From positions 124,001 to 188,000 of the forward strand of contig NZ_AP024109.1 of assembly GCF_016591715.1 (NCBI RefSeq): a DNA stretch of 64,000 bases, given 5' to 3'. Position numbers and translations under genes: made by a program. Below, one piece after another: positions 17,801 to 25,734 of the stretch (its first letter is position 1; every line of letters begins with the position of its first letter). This stretch comes from Mesorhizobium sp. J8 (lineage in GTDB: Bacteria; Pseudomonadota; Alphaproteobacteria; Rhizobiales; Rhizobiaceae). The notes beneath the pieces are model-generated. The model did not search any database, had not been told where the DNA came from, and was given only the letters and a program-made list of their open reading frames with translations.

Positions 17801-17906
17801 AGCATGTCTCCCGAAAGTGGGAACGGATTTCGGGATAAAGGCATGCGCAAAAGCAAAAACCTAAAGCGCATGGAGCGAATCTGAATGGTCGCGACGCGGT
17901 TTAGGA
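17799..17906. repeat. RIME-like palindromic repeat, copy 2
   Basis: Starts GAGCATGTCTCCCGAAAGTG and continues GGAACGGATTTCGGGA with a GCATG arm, then a tail CCTAAAGCGCATGGAGCGAA ending at the GCGACGCGGTTTA box. About 85 per cent of it recurs at 19012-19113. It fills a convergent junction. Confidence 0.8.
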
Positions 17907-17911
17907 GCGCT

Positions 17912-18613
17912 CTATCGCCGGTCCTCGATCAGCGTGATCTTCTGCCAGATCTTGCGCGACAGGTTGGACGACAGGTTCTCGATGTCGTTGACGGCATTGA
18001 CGACGACGTCGTCATTGACCGACTGCGCGAACAGCGCCGCGATCTTGCCGGTGATCGACAGCATCTCCGAGCAATAATCGAGATAGCGGGCGAGGTCGGC
18101 CGCGTTGGTTATGCGGGCGGGCGAGTGCGGGGTCGGCTTGAAGTCGGCCGCCAGCGCCGCCGGATCCTTGGTCAATTGATGCATGTCGATGACATGGATC
18201 AGCGAGCGCAGCCCGTGCAACTGCCGGAACACTTTCTTGCGCTTGATCCGCTCCTCGGTTCGGATCAGCGCCAGCAAACCGAGCGCGGCCAGGATGACCG
18301 TATTGATCGTCGCTTCGATGCCTTGCATCGACTGCACGGCGTCGTCGGCGCCCGAGATGCGGTCGAGCGGCAGGATCGTGCCGACGAACAGGAACATCGC
18401 CACGCCGGCGACGAACGCCGCGACGATGACGCCGCGCAGCCACCAGATCGGGGCCTCCAGTTCCTTGGCGGCCTCGGCGAGGTCCCGCGACAGCGACACC
18501 AGTTCAGCGGCAATGGCGCGCAGGCCCCTTTCCGGAAAACGCTCGGCGATACGCTCCTCCAGCCTTTGCGCCGTCTCGATGATCCGCGTCGGATCGAGCG
18601 TGCGGTAGCGCAT
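17912..18613 (-). CDS. Conserved hypothetical membrane protein
   Basis: A 233-residue protein of unknown function. An N-terminal helical region (residues 1-50, rich in Arg and Glu) is followed by two or three membrane helices: VIVAAFVAGVAMFLFVGTIL and TINTVILAALGLLALI. A cytoplasmic basic stretch follows (RTEERIKRKKVFRQLHGLRS), then a helical C-terminal domain of about 100 residues. I chose the ATG at 18613 (MRYRTLDP), leaving 7 bp to the DUF805 gene stop upstream; an ATG nine codons earlier would overlap it. It probably shares a transcript with the DUF805 gene. Confidence 0.7.
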   Translation of the reverse strand: MRYRTLDPTRIIETAQRLEERIAERFPERGLRAIAAELVSLSRDLAEAAKELEAPIWWLRGVIVAAFVAGVAMFLFVGTILPLDRISGADDAVQSMQGIEATINTVILAALGLLALIRTEERIKRKKVFRQLHGLRSLIHVIDMHQLTKDPAALAADFKPTPHSPARITNAADLARYLDYCSEMLSITGKIAALFAQSVNDDVVVNAVNDIENLSSNLSRKIWQKITLIEDRR

Positions 18614-18620
18614 GGCGGTC

Positions 18621-18992
18621 TCAGCTGTCGCCTGGCGCATTGGTGCGCCTGCCGTAGCGGTTCGGTCCGGGATCGCCGCGGAAACAGGACAGGATGATCA
18701 GCAGGATCGGCCCGATGATGAGCGAGATCAGCGCAAAATAGGTCGGCTTGCCGAAATCATGGAAGCGCTTTGCCGTCACCGCGAAGGTGGCCCAGGCCGA
18801 GATCAGCAGCACCCCCCAGCAGATCATGGCCCAGTTCTGGCTGGCTGCGGTGTTTAGCTCCACCCGCGCGAATTGGTAGAACGGGAAAAATTGGACAAGC
18901 ACCAGCAGGACCCCGGCCAGCGCGTAGGCGACCGGGCTCAGCCGCCCCGAAAGGCTGAAGAACACCCACAGGAATTGCGATCTTTCCGACAA
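18621..18992 (-). CDS. DUF805 small membrane protein
   Basis: A 123-residue inner-membrane protein with three or four helices. FSLSGRLSPVAYALAGVLLV and the diagnostic TAKRFHDFGKP loop mark it as DUF805. The C-terminus GDPGPNRYG is also typical of the family. The function of the family is not established. It lies between dapD and dapE, separated from dapD by a palindromic repeat, and is followed after 7 bp by the other membrane-protein gene. Confidence 0.85.
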   Translation of the reverse strand: MSERSQFLWVFFSLSGRLSPVAYALAGVLLVLVQFFPFYQFARVELNTAASQNWAMICWGVLLISAWATFAVTAKRFHDFGKPTYFALISLIIGPILLIILSCFRGDPGPNRYGRRTNAPGDS

Positions 18993-19011
18993 TCGCGTCC
19001 GCTCCGTTAAA

Positions 19012-19113
19012 GCATGTCTCCCGAAAGTGGGAACCGGTTTCGGGAGAAAGACATGCGCAAGATCAAAAACCTAAAGCGCAGGGAGCGAATCTGAAAGATC
19101 GCGACGCGCTTTA
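19012..19113. repeat. RIME-like palindromic repeat, copy 3
   Basis: Near-identical to the copy at 17799: AGCATGTCTCCCGAAAGTGG, GAACCGGTTTCGGGAGAAAG, ACATGC, then CCTAAAGCGCAGGGAGCGAA and the GCGACGCGCTTTA end. It lies between the dapD stop and the DUF805 start, two co-directional genes, and may influence read-through. Confidence 0.8.
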
Positions 19114-19120
19114 GGCAGGA

Positions 19121-19975
19121 TCAATCGCGCAGCAACTCGTTGATCGAGGTCTTGGAGCGGGTCTTGGCGTCGACGCGCTTGACGATCACGGCGCAATAGA
19201 GGCTCGGACCCGGCTCCCCATTGGGCAGCGGCTTGCCCGGCAGCGATCCGGCGACGACCACGGAATTCGCCGGCACCTCGCCGTAGAAAACCTCGCCGGT
19301 GGCGCGGTCGACGATCTTGGTCGACTGGCCGATGAACACCCCCATGCCGAGCACGGAGCCTTCGCGCACGATGCAGCCTTCCACCACTTCGGAGCGCGCG
19401 CCGATGAAGCAATTGTCCTCGATGATGGTCGGGCCGGCCTGCATCGGCTCCAGCACGCCGCCAATGCCGACGCCGCCGGAAAGATGCACGTTCTTGCCGA
19501 TCTGGGCGCAGGAACCGACCGAGGCCCAAGTGTCAACCATAGTGCCCGAATCGACATAGGCGCCGACGTTGACGAAGGACGGCATCAGCACGGCGCCCGG
19601 CGCGACATAGGCCGAGCGGCGCACGATCGAGGACGGCACGGCGCGGAAGCCGGCTTTCTCGAAGTCGACCGCGCTCCAGCCGTCGAACTTGGACGGCACC
19701 TTGTCCCACCAGACGGCTTGGCCGGGACCACCCTTGATGATCTCCATCGGATTCAGCCGGAAGGAGAGCAGCACCGCCTTCTTCAGCCACTGGTTGACGT
19801 GCCACTTGCCGTCGTCCTGCCGCTCTGCGACGCGGGCGACGCCGCGATCGAGCAGGTCGAGCGCCGCCTGGATGGCGTCGCGCGTCTCGCCGCGCGTCGC
19901 GGTCGAAATCGCTTCGCGCTCCTCGAAAGCCTTTTCGATGGTCTTTTCGAGGCTCGCCAGATCGGGCTTCGACAT
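19121..19975 (-). CDS. dapD: 2,3,4,5-tetrahydropyridine-2,6-dicarboxylate N-succinyltransferase
   Basis: A 284-residue acyl-CoA transferase of the succinylase branch of diaminopimelate synthesis. After an N-terminal helical domain (residues 1-100, with [20 protein letters not shown]) the left-handed beta-helix runs from about residue 105 with hexapeptide turns such as [20 protein letters not shown] and [11 protein letters not shown]. It acts two steps before DapE, encoded on the same strand. The usual 3' end ([13 protein letters not shown] then a short tail) is intact. Confidence 0.97.
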   Translation of the reverse strand: MSKPDLASLEKTIEKAFEEREAISTATRGETRDAIQAALDLLDRGVARVAERQDDGKWHVNQWLKKAVLLSFRLNPMEIIKGGPGQAVWWDKVPSKFDGWSAVDFEKAGFRAVPSSIVRRSAYVAPGAVLMPSFVNVGAYVDSGTMVDTWASVGSCAQIGKNVHLSGGVGIGGVLEPMQAGPTIIEDNCFIGARSEVVEGCIVREGSVLGMGVFIGQSTKIVDRATGEVFYGEVPANSVVVAGSLPGKPLPNGEPGPSLYCAVIVKRVDAKTRSKTSINELLRD

Positions 19976-20110
19976 GATTCCGCTCCATTACCAAGCTGTT
20001 AAGGCGCTGAGCCTTAACCTGTTTAAAAGTCGCGCGGACCCTATGTTAAGGCTCAATGGGGGTCAATCGCGGCAGCGTCACGGGACGGCGCAAGTGAAGG
20101 AATTGGACGG

Positions 20111-20965
20111 GTGGATTCGATGACTCCCATGGAAAAGGCAGGGTGGACGCCGCTGCCGCATTCGGACGAGGACCTGGAACGCTCGAAAAGCGTGCCGGAT
20201 ACCCCGCAGACACGTGCCGAAACCTACCGGCTGGCCTGGAACGATCCCGACTTCATGACGCGGCGCGAATTGCGTGCCGTGCGGCTGCAGCTCGAGCTGC
20301 TGAAGCCGGAGATGATCCTCGCCGAACGCGGCATCCGCTCGACCGTCATCCTGTTCGGCGGCGCCCGCCTGCCGGAGCCGGGCGGCGAGGCCTGGGCGGC
20401 CAAGAACGAGACGCAGAAGAAGAACCTCGAGGCGAACAGCAAATATTACGAGGAAGCGCGCAAATTCGCCCGTCTGTGCTCGCGGCAGTCGGCCACCTCC
20501 TATTATCGCGAGTATGTCGTCGTCACCGGCGGCGGACCGGGCGTCATGGAGGCCGGCAACCGCGGCGCCGACGATGTCGGCGCGCCGTCGATCGGCTTGA
20601 ACATCGTGCTCCCGCACGAGCAGGCGCCCAACGCCTATGTCACGCCGGAGCTCTGCTTCAATTTCCACTATTTCGCCATCCGCAAGATGCATTTCGTCAT
20701 GCGCGCCAAGGCGGTCGCGGTGTTTCCGGGCGGCTTCGGCACGATGGACGAGTTCTTCGAGACGCTGACGCTCATCCAGACGGGGCGCATGGAGCGCGTG
20801 CCGGTCATTCTGTTCGGCAAGGCGTTTTGGCAAAGGGCGATCGATCTCGATTTCCTCGCCGAGCAGGGCACGATCTCGCCCGGCGATCAGGACATCATTG
20901 ATTTCGTCGACACGGCCGACGAAGCCTGGGACATCATCCGCCGCTTCTACAAGTTGGGGGAGTAG
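20111..20965 (+). CDS. LOG-family (TIGR00730) Rossmann-fold protein, cytokinin-activating-like
   Basis: A 284-residue nucleotide 5'-monophosphate phosphoribohydrolase-like protein. Diagnostic motifs are VTGGGPGVMEAGNRGA (about residue 140) and FPGGFGTMDEFFETL (the PGGxGTxxE motif, about residue 205). It has a 100-residue N-terminal extension compared with short LOG proteins, as in the longer bacterial class. Plant-associated bacteria often carry such enzymes, but cytokinin release is not shown. The start is a GTG at 20111 with AAGGA nine bases upstream; an ATG three codons on is the alternative. Confidence 0.85.
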   Translation: MDSMTPMEKAGWTPLPHSDEDLERSKSVPDTPQTRAETYRLAWNDPDFMTRRELRAVRLQLELLKPEMILAERGIRSTVILFGGARLPEPGGEAWAAKNETQKKNLEANSKYYEEARKFARLCSRQSATSYYREYVVVTGGGPGVMEAGNRGADDVGAPSIGLNIVLPHEQAPNAYVTPELCFNFHYFAIRKMHFVMRAKAVAVFPGGFGTMDEFFETLTLIQTGRMERVPVILFGKAFWQRAIDLDFLAEQGTISPGDQDIIDFVDTADEAWDIIRRFYKLGE

Positions 20966-20970
20966 GAACT

Positions 20971-21064
20971 GAGGAATTGGAGAGCTGAAGAATTGGGGAA
21001 AAAGGACACCCGGATCGTTCGTCTGTTCTCCAGTTCTTCAATTCCCCAGTTCTCCAATTCCTCT
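20971..21064. repeat. Inverted repeat of GAATTG modules between convergent genes
   Basis: GAGGAATTGGAGAGCTGAAG, then AATTGGGGA (from 20971), is mirrored by TTCTTCAATTCCCC and AGTTCTCCAATTCCTC (to 21064). The outer 16-bp stem is nearly perfect, and GAATTG units are repeated within the arms. It is a different sequence family from the RIME-like repeats but takes the same kind of position. Confidence 0.7.
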
Positions 21065-21093
21065 ACCCGGGACGGCACCCCGGCCCGGCCTGT

Positions 21094-21750
21094 CTAAATG
21101 GGCAACTCGGCCAGCCAACCATTCGAATGCGCGAAGCGCACGATGGCCGCCCGCGAGCGCAGCTCGAGCTTCTCGGTAGCCCTGGTCCGATAGGTCTCGA
21201 TGGTCTTTATGCTGAGGTTGAGCCGGGACGAGATTTCCTTGTTGCTGTAGCCGAGCGCCACCAGCTGGATGACCGACCGTTCCCGTTCGCTGAGATTGCC
21301 GGGATCGCCCTGCGGGGCGCCGCGCGGGCTCAATATGCGAGCCGCAAGCGCCGGATCGACATAATTGTCGCCGGCCAATACGCAGCGGATGGCCTGCAGC
21401 AGGTCCGTCGCGGTCGACCGCTTGACCACGAAGCCGCGTCCGCCGGCCGCCAGCACCTGACGCAGGCAGCCGGGATCCTCGTGCGCCGTCAGCGCGATGC
21501 AGCTGATCTCGGGAAAGCGTTCGCCGAGCTGCTCGATCAGCCTGACCCCGTTGACGCCCGGAAGCGAAATGTCGACCACGGCGACATCGGGCAGCGTCTT
21601 GCCGATCCCCTCAAGGGCATCTTCGGCATTCCCGGCAAGCCCGACGATCGTCAGGTCGTCCTGGCTGTTGATCATCGCCCCTACCCCGGACAGGATGATC
21701 GGGTGGTCGTCGACCACGAATATCCGCCTGCAGTGCACCTTAACCTCCAT
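21094..21750 (-). CDS. NarL/FixJ-type response regulator
   Basis: A 218-residue two-component regulator. The receiver domain (residues 8-125) has the acidic pair in FVVDDHP, the phosphoacceptor Asp in VAVVDISLPGVNG (about residue 58) and the conserved Thr/Lys (IALTAHED, FVVKRS). The C-terminal LuxR-type HTH (about 150-210) shows LSERERSVIQLVALGYSNKE and ISSRLNLSIKTIETYRTRA. Its likely partner is the histidine kinase encoded 350 bp upstream on the same strand. That kinase is divergent from the Asn-Gly repeat genes, which are candidate targets. Confidence 0.88.
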   Translation of the reverse strand: MEVKVHCRRIFVVDDHPIILSGVGAMINSQDDLTIVGLAGNAEDALEGIGKTLPDVAVVDISLPGVNGVRLIEQLGERFPEISCIALTAHEDPGCLRQVLAAGGRGFVVKRSTATDLLQAIRCVLAGDNYVDPALAARILSPRGAPQGDPGNLSERERSVIQLVALGYSNKEISSRLNLSIKTIETYRTRATEKLELRSRAAIVRFAHSNGWLAELPI

Positions 21751-22102
21751 CAGTCTGCCAAAGGCCCTGTCACGCGGAAAGGGTCCCTCTTGTCCTTGAT
21801 GGTCTAGGCAACTGCCCCGCCTGGCGCGGGACGCCCGTCTGTCTCGACAAGCCTTAACGGCCGGGACGGGTAAGCCGTCCCCCGCCTAACCCAATGATCC
21901 CGGATTGTAAGCCGTGGCGTGGTGTCCGGGATGTGCAGCGCTTCACTTAGACGAATTTCTGGGAAAACCGCATCGCAGCTTTCCATCCGCAACCACGCAA
22001 AAAACAAACACTTGCCGGAAGCGCGAACAGGCCAATGGCCGCAGCCGCCATTTCCCCGCCTGATCGCATTGTCGCTGAAAAGCGCTGCCGTTCGTCCTCT
22101 CT
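21751..22102. other. Gene-free gap between response regulator and kinase
   Basis: I see no credible gene in these 352 bases. They hold two small hairpins: GGGACGG/CCGTCCC at 21863-21881 and ATCCCGG/CCGGGAT at 21897-21932. The 60 bases before the regulator ATG presumably contain its promoter. The gap means the two genes are not a tight operon. Confidence 0.5.
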
Positions 22103-22765
22103 TCAACCTGCCAAAGGCACGTCCGCGTAAACGGTGGTCCCCTTCGTCATGGCGGTTTCGATGGTCAATTCGCCTCCCACCAGCGCAAGGCGCTCCCGCA
22201 TCCCGGCAAGCCCCAGATGACCCGGGCCCGGTTCGGCACCGCCGTCAAAGCCGCGGCCATCATCCTCGATCGTCAGGCGCATCCGGTCGTCGTGAATGTG
22301 CGCCGTCACGCTGACGCGGCTCGGTTCGGCATGCTTGCCGACATTGGTGAGGGCCTCTTGCGCAATGCGGTAGAGGGTCAGGGCGATTTCACGAGAGAGC
22401 GGGCTCGAAAGCGCTTCGAGGTCCACGTCGCAGGAAATGCCAAGCTGCGCGCAAAGCATGGTGGCCAGATCCTCGACCGAGGCGCGAAGCCCAAGCCGGT
22501 CAAGATCCGCTGGCCGCAGATTCCAAGCCGCGTCATGCACCTTGGCGCTCAACTGGTCGACGAGCACGGTGGCGCGCGCAAGGCGATCGTCCAACTCCCC
22601 GGAGCCAGCGCGGACATTGTGCAATTCCAGCGCGATGCTGGCCAGCATCTGCCCTAGATCGTCATGCAGCTCGCGCGACAGGCGCTGGCGCTGCTCTTCC
22701 TGCACGGCGATCAAACGCCGCGCCAGTCTACGGCGCAGGGCCTTGCCGTCCTTGCCCATAGTCAT
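22103..22765 (-). CDS. Cytoplasmic sensor histidine kinase, NarX/DegS (HisKA_3) type
   Basis: A short kinase (about 220 residues from the ATG at 22765) with no membrane segment or recognisable sensor domain. The dimerisation/phosphoacceptor helix is LIAVQEEQRQRLSRELHDDL (His in ELHDDLGQ), followed by the DLDRLGLRASVEDLA region. The HATPase_c domain has the N box in IAQEALTNVGKHA, the G1 box in IEDDGRGF and a final GHLGLAGMRERLALVGG. The longer frame to 22858 adds 31 poorly coding residues. It pairs naturally with the NarL-type regulator downstream. Its promoter faces that of the Asn-Gly repeat genes. Confidence 0.85.
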   Translation of the reverse strand: MTMGKDGKALRRRLARRLIAVQEEQRQRLSRELHDDLGQMLASIALELHNVRAGSGELDDRLARATVLVDQLSAKVHDAAWNLRPADLDRLGLRASVEDLATMLCAQLGISCDVDLEALSSPLSREIALTLYRIAQEALTNVGKHAEPSRVSVTAHIHDDRMRLTIEDDGRGFDGGAEPGPGHLGLAGMRERLALVGGELTIETAMTKGTTVYADVPLAG

Positions 22766-22892
22766 ACCCGCCCATTTCAACCCTTCTCTTCCCATTGCCG
22801 TCGCGGGGGATCGCAAGCCACCCGGGGTCGACGAGAAAAGGCATGAATGTCCGCGCAATATACACCGTCGGGTGCGTTTGGGCGTGTCAGAT

Positions 22893-22920
22893 TTTTCCCG
22901 ATCCCTTCAACTTTTCCCGA
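22893..22920. promoter_or_regulatory. Tandem TTTTCCCGA direct repeat in the divergent promoter
   Basis: TTTTCCCGA occurs at 22893-22901 and again at 22912-22920, 19 bases apart (about two helical turns), in the region between the kinase gene and the first Asn-Gly repeat gene. Tandem direct repeats of this spacing are typical of response-regulator sites. The assignment to the adjacent regulator is inference. Confidence 0.35.
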
Positions 22921-23059
22921 CACCGGGATCAGAAGAAAAACCGACGGCGCCTGCCGATCAGCCCGAATTCATCGGCGCTATTCCTGCGTGCATCCTTCAA
23001 GCGTCCTCCCGGTCATCTTGAACTGGCCGGGAAGCTCAACGCAAACCAAGGAGAACGTC

Positions 23060-23476
23060 ATGAGAAAGATCATCCTGGCCGCGGCCGTCCTGTCGGCTCT
23101 CACCGGTTCGGCATCCGCATTTTCGGTCGGTAGCGGCAATGGCAACGGCAACGGCAATGTCGGCGTCGGCAACGGCAATGGCAACGGCAACGGCAACACC
23201 GGCGCCTTCAACGGCAACTTCAACGGCAACGGCAATTTCGGCCTCGGCAACGGCAATGGCAACGGCAATGCCAATATGGGCGCCTTCAACGGCAATTATA
23301 ACGGCAACCTCAATGCCGGCGCCGCCAACGGCAATGGCAACGGCAACGGCAATTTCGGCCTGGGCAACGGCAACATCAACGGCAACGGCAACTTCGGCAT
23401 CAGCAACGGCAACGCCAACGGCAATGGCAACAGGGGCGCCGGCAACGGCAACGGAAACGGCAACGGCAACCACTAG
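23060..23476 (+). CDS. Secreted Asn-Gly repeat protein 1
   Basis: A 138-residue protein of very low complexity. Residues 1-20 are a clean Sec signal peptide (MRKIILAAAVLSALTGSASA). The rest is almost entirely Asn-Gly repeats with an inserted aromatic or small residue: units such as GNGNTGAFNGNFNG, GNGNFGLGNGNGNGN and GNRGAGNGNGNG. The ATG at 23060 has AAGGAG 7 bases upstream. I recognise no named family. The periodic N-x-G pattern recalls the Pentapeptide_2/MPTR repeats of mycobacterial PPE proteins, which form beta-helices, and could fold as a solenoid or remain flexible. No Cys, very few charged residues. It is the first of three related genes, and lies divergent from a two-component kinase. 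Confidence 0.75.
   Translation: MRKIILAAAVLSALTGSASAFSVGSGNGNGNGNVGVGNGNGNGNGNTGAFNGNFNGNGNFGLGNGNGNGNANMGAFNGNYNGNLNAGAANGNGNGNGNFGLGNGNINGNGNFGISNGNANGNGNRGAGNGNGNGNGNH
23133..23475 (+). repeat. Tandem GGCAAC/GGCAAT hexamer array within the first repeat gene
   Basis: The coding strand is a run of 6-base GGCAAY units broken by longer units such as GGCGCCTTCAACGGC. Similar arrays occur at 23880-24115 and 24325-24460 in the next two genes. Such DNA can expand or contract by slippage, changing protein length in frame. It is not CRISPR: there are no unique spacers. Confidence 0.7.
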
Positions 23477-23665
23477 CGCCGTCCATCCGCCAGCGTCGCC
23501 AGGCTTTGGTTTGGAAAGACGCTGATGGCCTGGGACCGCCGAGCCAAGCGCCCGTCCCCCGCGCAAGGCTATCGCGACATCTCGCCGGCGGTCCCAGTCC
23601 TTTTCGAAGTCCCTTTTGGAAACAGGTCCCGATTTCAAAAACCAAGCCATGGAAGGAACTGGCAG

Positions 23666-24139
23666 ATGAAACGCTATGTCATACCGGTGCTAGGCCTGGG
23701 GCCGGCGCTATGCCTGGGATTGTTGAGCGCAACCGCGGCGAAGGCTGACACCGCGACGGGCAGCCAGGCCTTCGGCATGTCGGCCGTCCAGGGAGCGGTC
23801 GGCAAATACGGCAATGTCATCGGTGCGAATGTCAGGAGCATGAACCCGCTCGGCAATTTCGGCGGCAATGTCGGCTACAAGAACAGCGGCACCGGCAATG
23901 TCGGCGCCTTCAACAGCGGCACCGGCAATGTCGGCGCGTTCAACGGCAACAACAACACCTCGCCGACGAGCGGCAACGGCAACATCGGCGCCTTCAACGG
24001 CAACGCCAACACCGGCCGATACAACGGCAACAGCAACATCGGCGCCGGCAACGGCAACTTCAACGGCGGCAACTTCAACGGCAACGGCAATGTCGGCGCC
24101 TTCAACGGCAACTCCAACGGCCGGGGAAACCATCGATGA
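23666..24139 (+). CDS. Secreted Asn-Gly repeat protein 2
   Basis: A 157-residue exported protein. A signal peptide (residues 1-28, MKRYVIPVLGLGPALCLGLL, cleavage near AKA) is followed by a non-repetitive stretch (residues 29-70, with FGMSAVQGAVGKYGNVIGAN) and then Asn-Gly repeats: a near-exact doublet NSGTGNVGAF, then GNGNIGAFNGNANTG and further units to the C-terminus GRGNHR. The ATG at 23666 has GGAAGGA 8 bases upstream; the 47-codon upward extension is not coding-like. It ends in a 4-bp overlap with the third gene. Function unknown. Confidence 0.75.
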   Translation: MKRYVIPVLGLGPALCLGLLSATAAKADTATGSQAFGMSAVQGAVGKYGNVIGANVRSMNPLGNFGGNVGYKNSGTGNVGAFNSGTGNVGAFNGNNNTSPTSGNGNIGAFNGNANTGRYNGNSNIGAGNGNFNGGNFNGNGNVGAFNGNSNGRGNHR

Positions 24140-24597
24140 CCGGCTTGAGATCACCCGCGTCCGTCCGGCCTCGCGGGCGCTGGATGGCGGCGAGGCCGCT
24201 TGACGGCAACGGCCTCGCGCTCGCTACGCTGCTTGCCGCGTTCCTGGCCGCCGATGCCTCGACCCTGGTCAGGATTTCCGACCTCCCGATCGGAGCCGGC
24301 GTCATCAACGGCCTTGGCAATACCGGAAATTTCAACGGCAACGGGAATACCGGCAACTTCAACGGCAATGGCAACAGCGGCAATTTCAACGGCAACGGCA
24401 ATACCGGGAGCTTCAGCGGCAATTTCAACGGCGCCAACTTCAACGGCAACGCCAATTGCGGCAATGGCCACGGCAATGGCTACTCGTCCGACAGCAACGG
24501 CAATGGAACCGGACGCATTCCGGACTGGTGCCGGTATCTGAAGGAGCTGAACGGCCGGCTGAGGCTGCCGCCCGGCACGATTCCGGATTTCGACTAG
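24136..24597 (+). CDS. Secreted or membrane-anchored Asn-Gly repeat protein 3 with C-terminal Cys-containing domain
   Basis: A 153-residue protein. The N-terminus is longer and Arg-rich, then hydrophobic (ALATLLAAFLAADAS, about residues 28-42), which may act as a signal or anchor. The repeat section (about 57-110) consists of GNTGNFNGNG units in a nearly regular 10-residue period. Unlike its neighbours it ends in a unique domain (NANCGNGHGNGYSSDS, then IPDWCRYLKELNGRLRLPPG) with two Cys that could form a disulfide. It starts in the stop of gene 2 (ATGA), so the two are translationally coupled. Function unknown. Confidence 0.72.
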   Translation: MTGLRSPASVRPRGRWMAARPLDGNGLALATLLAAFLAADASTLVRISDLPIGAGVINGLGNTGNFNGNGNTGNFNGNGNSGNFNGNGNTGSFSGNFNGANFNGNANCGNGHGNGYSSDSNGNGTGRIPDWCRYLKELNGRLRLPPGTIPDFD

Positions 24598-24694
24598 AGG
24601 CAGTGCACAGGAATTTTGACCGGTCGGCTCAGGAGATTGGCCGAAACGCCTATCGCGATCGCCACTCCAGGGCGGAGCAGCCGCGAAGCGGCGT

Positions 24695-24788
24695 CGCGCA
24701 GACCCTGGAATCCATTCTGTTACATTGAAGCGTCTGCACCGCTGCACCTTACAGCCGACGTCACGCAATGGGTGCTCGGGTCTGCGCG
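24695..24788. repeat. Large imperfect palindrome at a convergent junction
   Basis: CGCGCAGACCC (24695-24705) is matched by GGGTCTGCGCG (24778-24788), with smaller complementary blocks between. It lies in the 282-base gap between the third repeat-protein gene and the convergent nucleotidase gene. I see no gene in this gap. Confidence 0.5.
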
Positions 24789-24879
24789 CGTCGCTACGCT
24801 CCTTGCTCCGCCCGTGGATGACAAGGCCGGGGCGTTTCGGCCAATCTTCAAGGCATAACCCTTAGCAGGCAACCAGAGT

Positions 24880-25587
24880 TCATGCCGTCACGTCGACGAT
24901 CGCGGTCAGGAAGCCGGCGAGATCGTCGGTGACGAAATCCACGTCGTCCTCGTTGGCCGGGTCGCGTTCCCAGATCTCCGAGAAGGTCGGCTCGAAATTG
25001 CGCGGCACCACCAGCACGGTCGTCATGCCGAGCGTTTTCGGCACGGCCAGATTGCGCGCCAAATCCTCGAACATCACCGCATTATGGCCGGTCACCGAGT
25101 GCAATTCGGCAAAGCGCTCATAGGTCTGCCGCTCCGGCTTGGGGTTCAGCCCCGCCGCGACGATGTCGAAGATGTCGTCGAAATGCTCCAATATGCCGAG
25201 CTGGCGCGCGGTGCGCTCGGCATGCCTGCGGTCGCCATTGGTGAAGATGAATTTGCGCCCGGGAAGCTGGCGGATCGCAGCGCCCAGCACGGGATCCGGC
25301 ACCAGCCGCGAATAGTCGATGTCGTGCACTTTCTCAAGGAAATCGTCGGGATCGATGCCGTGCCGCTTCATCAGCCCGTTCAGCGTCGTGCCGTATTCCA
25401 GGTAGAGCTCCTTCTGCAGCTTGCGCGCGTCATCGCGCGAAAGCGTCAACAGCTCGCCGACATAGGCGGTCATCTTCACGTCGATCTGCGCGAACAGGTT
25501 CGAGTGATGCGGATAGAGCGTGTTGTCGAGGTCGAACACCCAGTCCGTGACATGGGCGAAGCGGGCGGGATCGGGTGTCGTTGTCAT
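24880..25587 (-). CDS. HAD-family pyrimidine 5'-nucleotidase
   Basis: A 235-residue cytoplasmic phosphatase of the SDT1/PHM8-like HAD class. Motif I is VFDLDNTLYP (nucleophile Asp), motif II lies in FIFTNGD, and the late motif is VMFEDLARNLAVPKTLGMTT. These enzymes dephosphorylate pyrimidine nucleotides. I chose the ATG at 25587 (MTTTPDPARFAHVTDW); the 27-codon upstream extension is unlikely. In relatives this gene commonly sits next to dapD; here the LOG gene, the two-component system and the Asn-Gly repeat genes lie between. Confidence 0.88.
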   Translation of the reverse strand: MTTTPDPARFAHVTDWVFDLDNTLYPHHSNLFAQIDVKMTAYVGELLTLSRDDARKLQKELYLEYGTTLNGLMKRHGIDPDDFLEKVHDIDYSRLVPDPVLGAAIRQLPGRKFIFTNGDRRHAERTARQLGILEHFDDIFDIVAAGLNPKPERQTYERFAELHSVTGHNAVMFEDLARNLAVPKTLGMTTVLVVPRNFEPTFSEIWERDPANEDDVDFVTDDLAGFLTAIVDVTA

Positions 25588-25734
25588 GGATTTCTTATGG
25601 CATGCCGTCGCTGATTTTATCCACAACTTATGCGCGTCACGACGTGTGAAAATGGCGTCTCGCTTCAAATTTTAAAAGTCTCGGAAAGGTCGCCTTTAAC
25701 GCTTGCTGGCACAGAGGCTCTCCGTTGGGAGCAA

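Noticed and set aside
23133..23475. CRISPR-like regular array
   Set aside because: The repeat unit is 6 bases and in frame with a protein; there are no spacers and no cas genes.
22978..24117. Pro-Leu and Val-Ala repeat proteins antisense to the Asn-Gly genes
   Set aside because: These are forced by the complementary strand of GGCAAY repeats; they have no ribosome site or signal peptide, while the plus frames have both.
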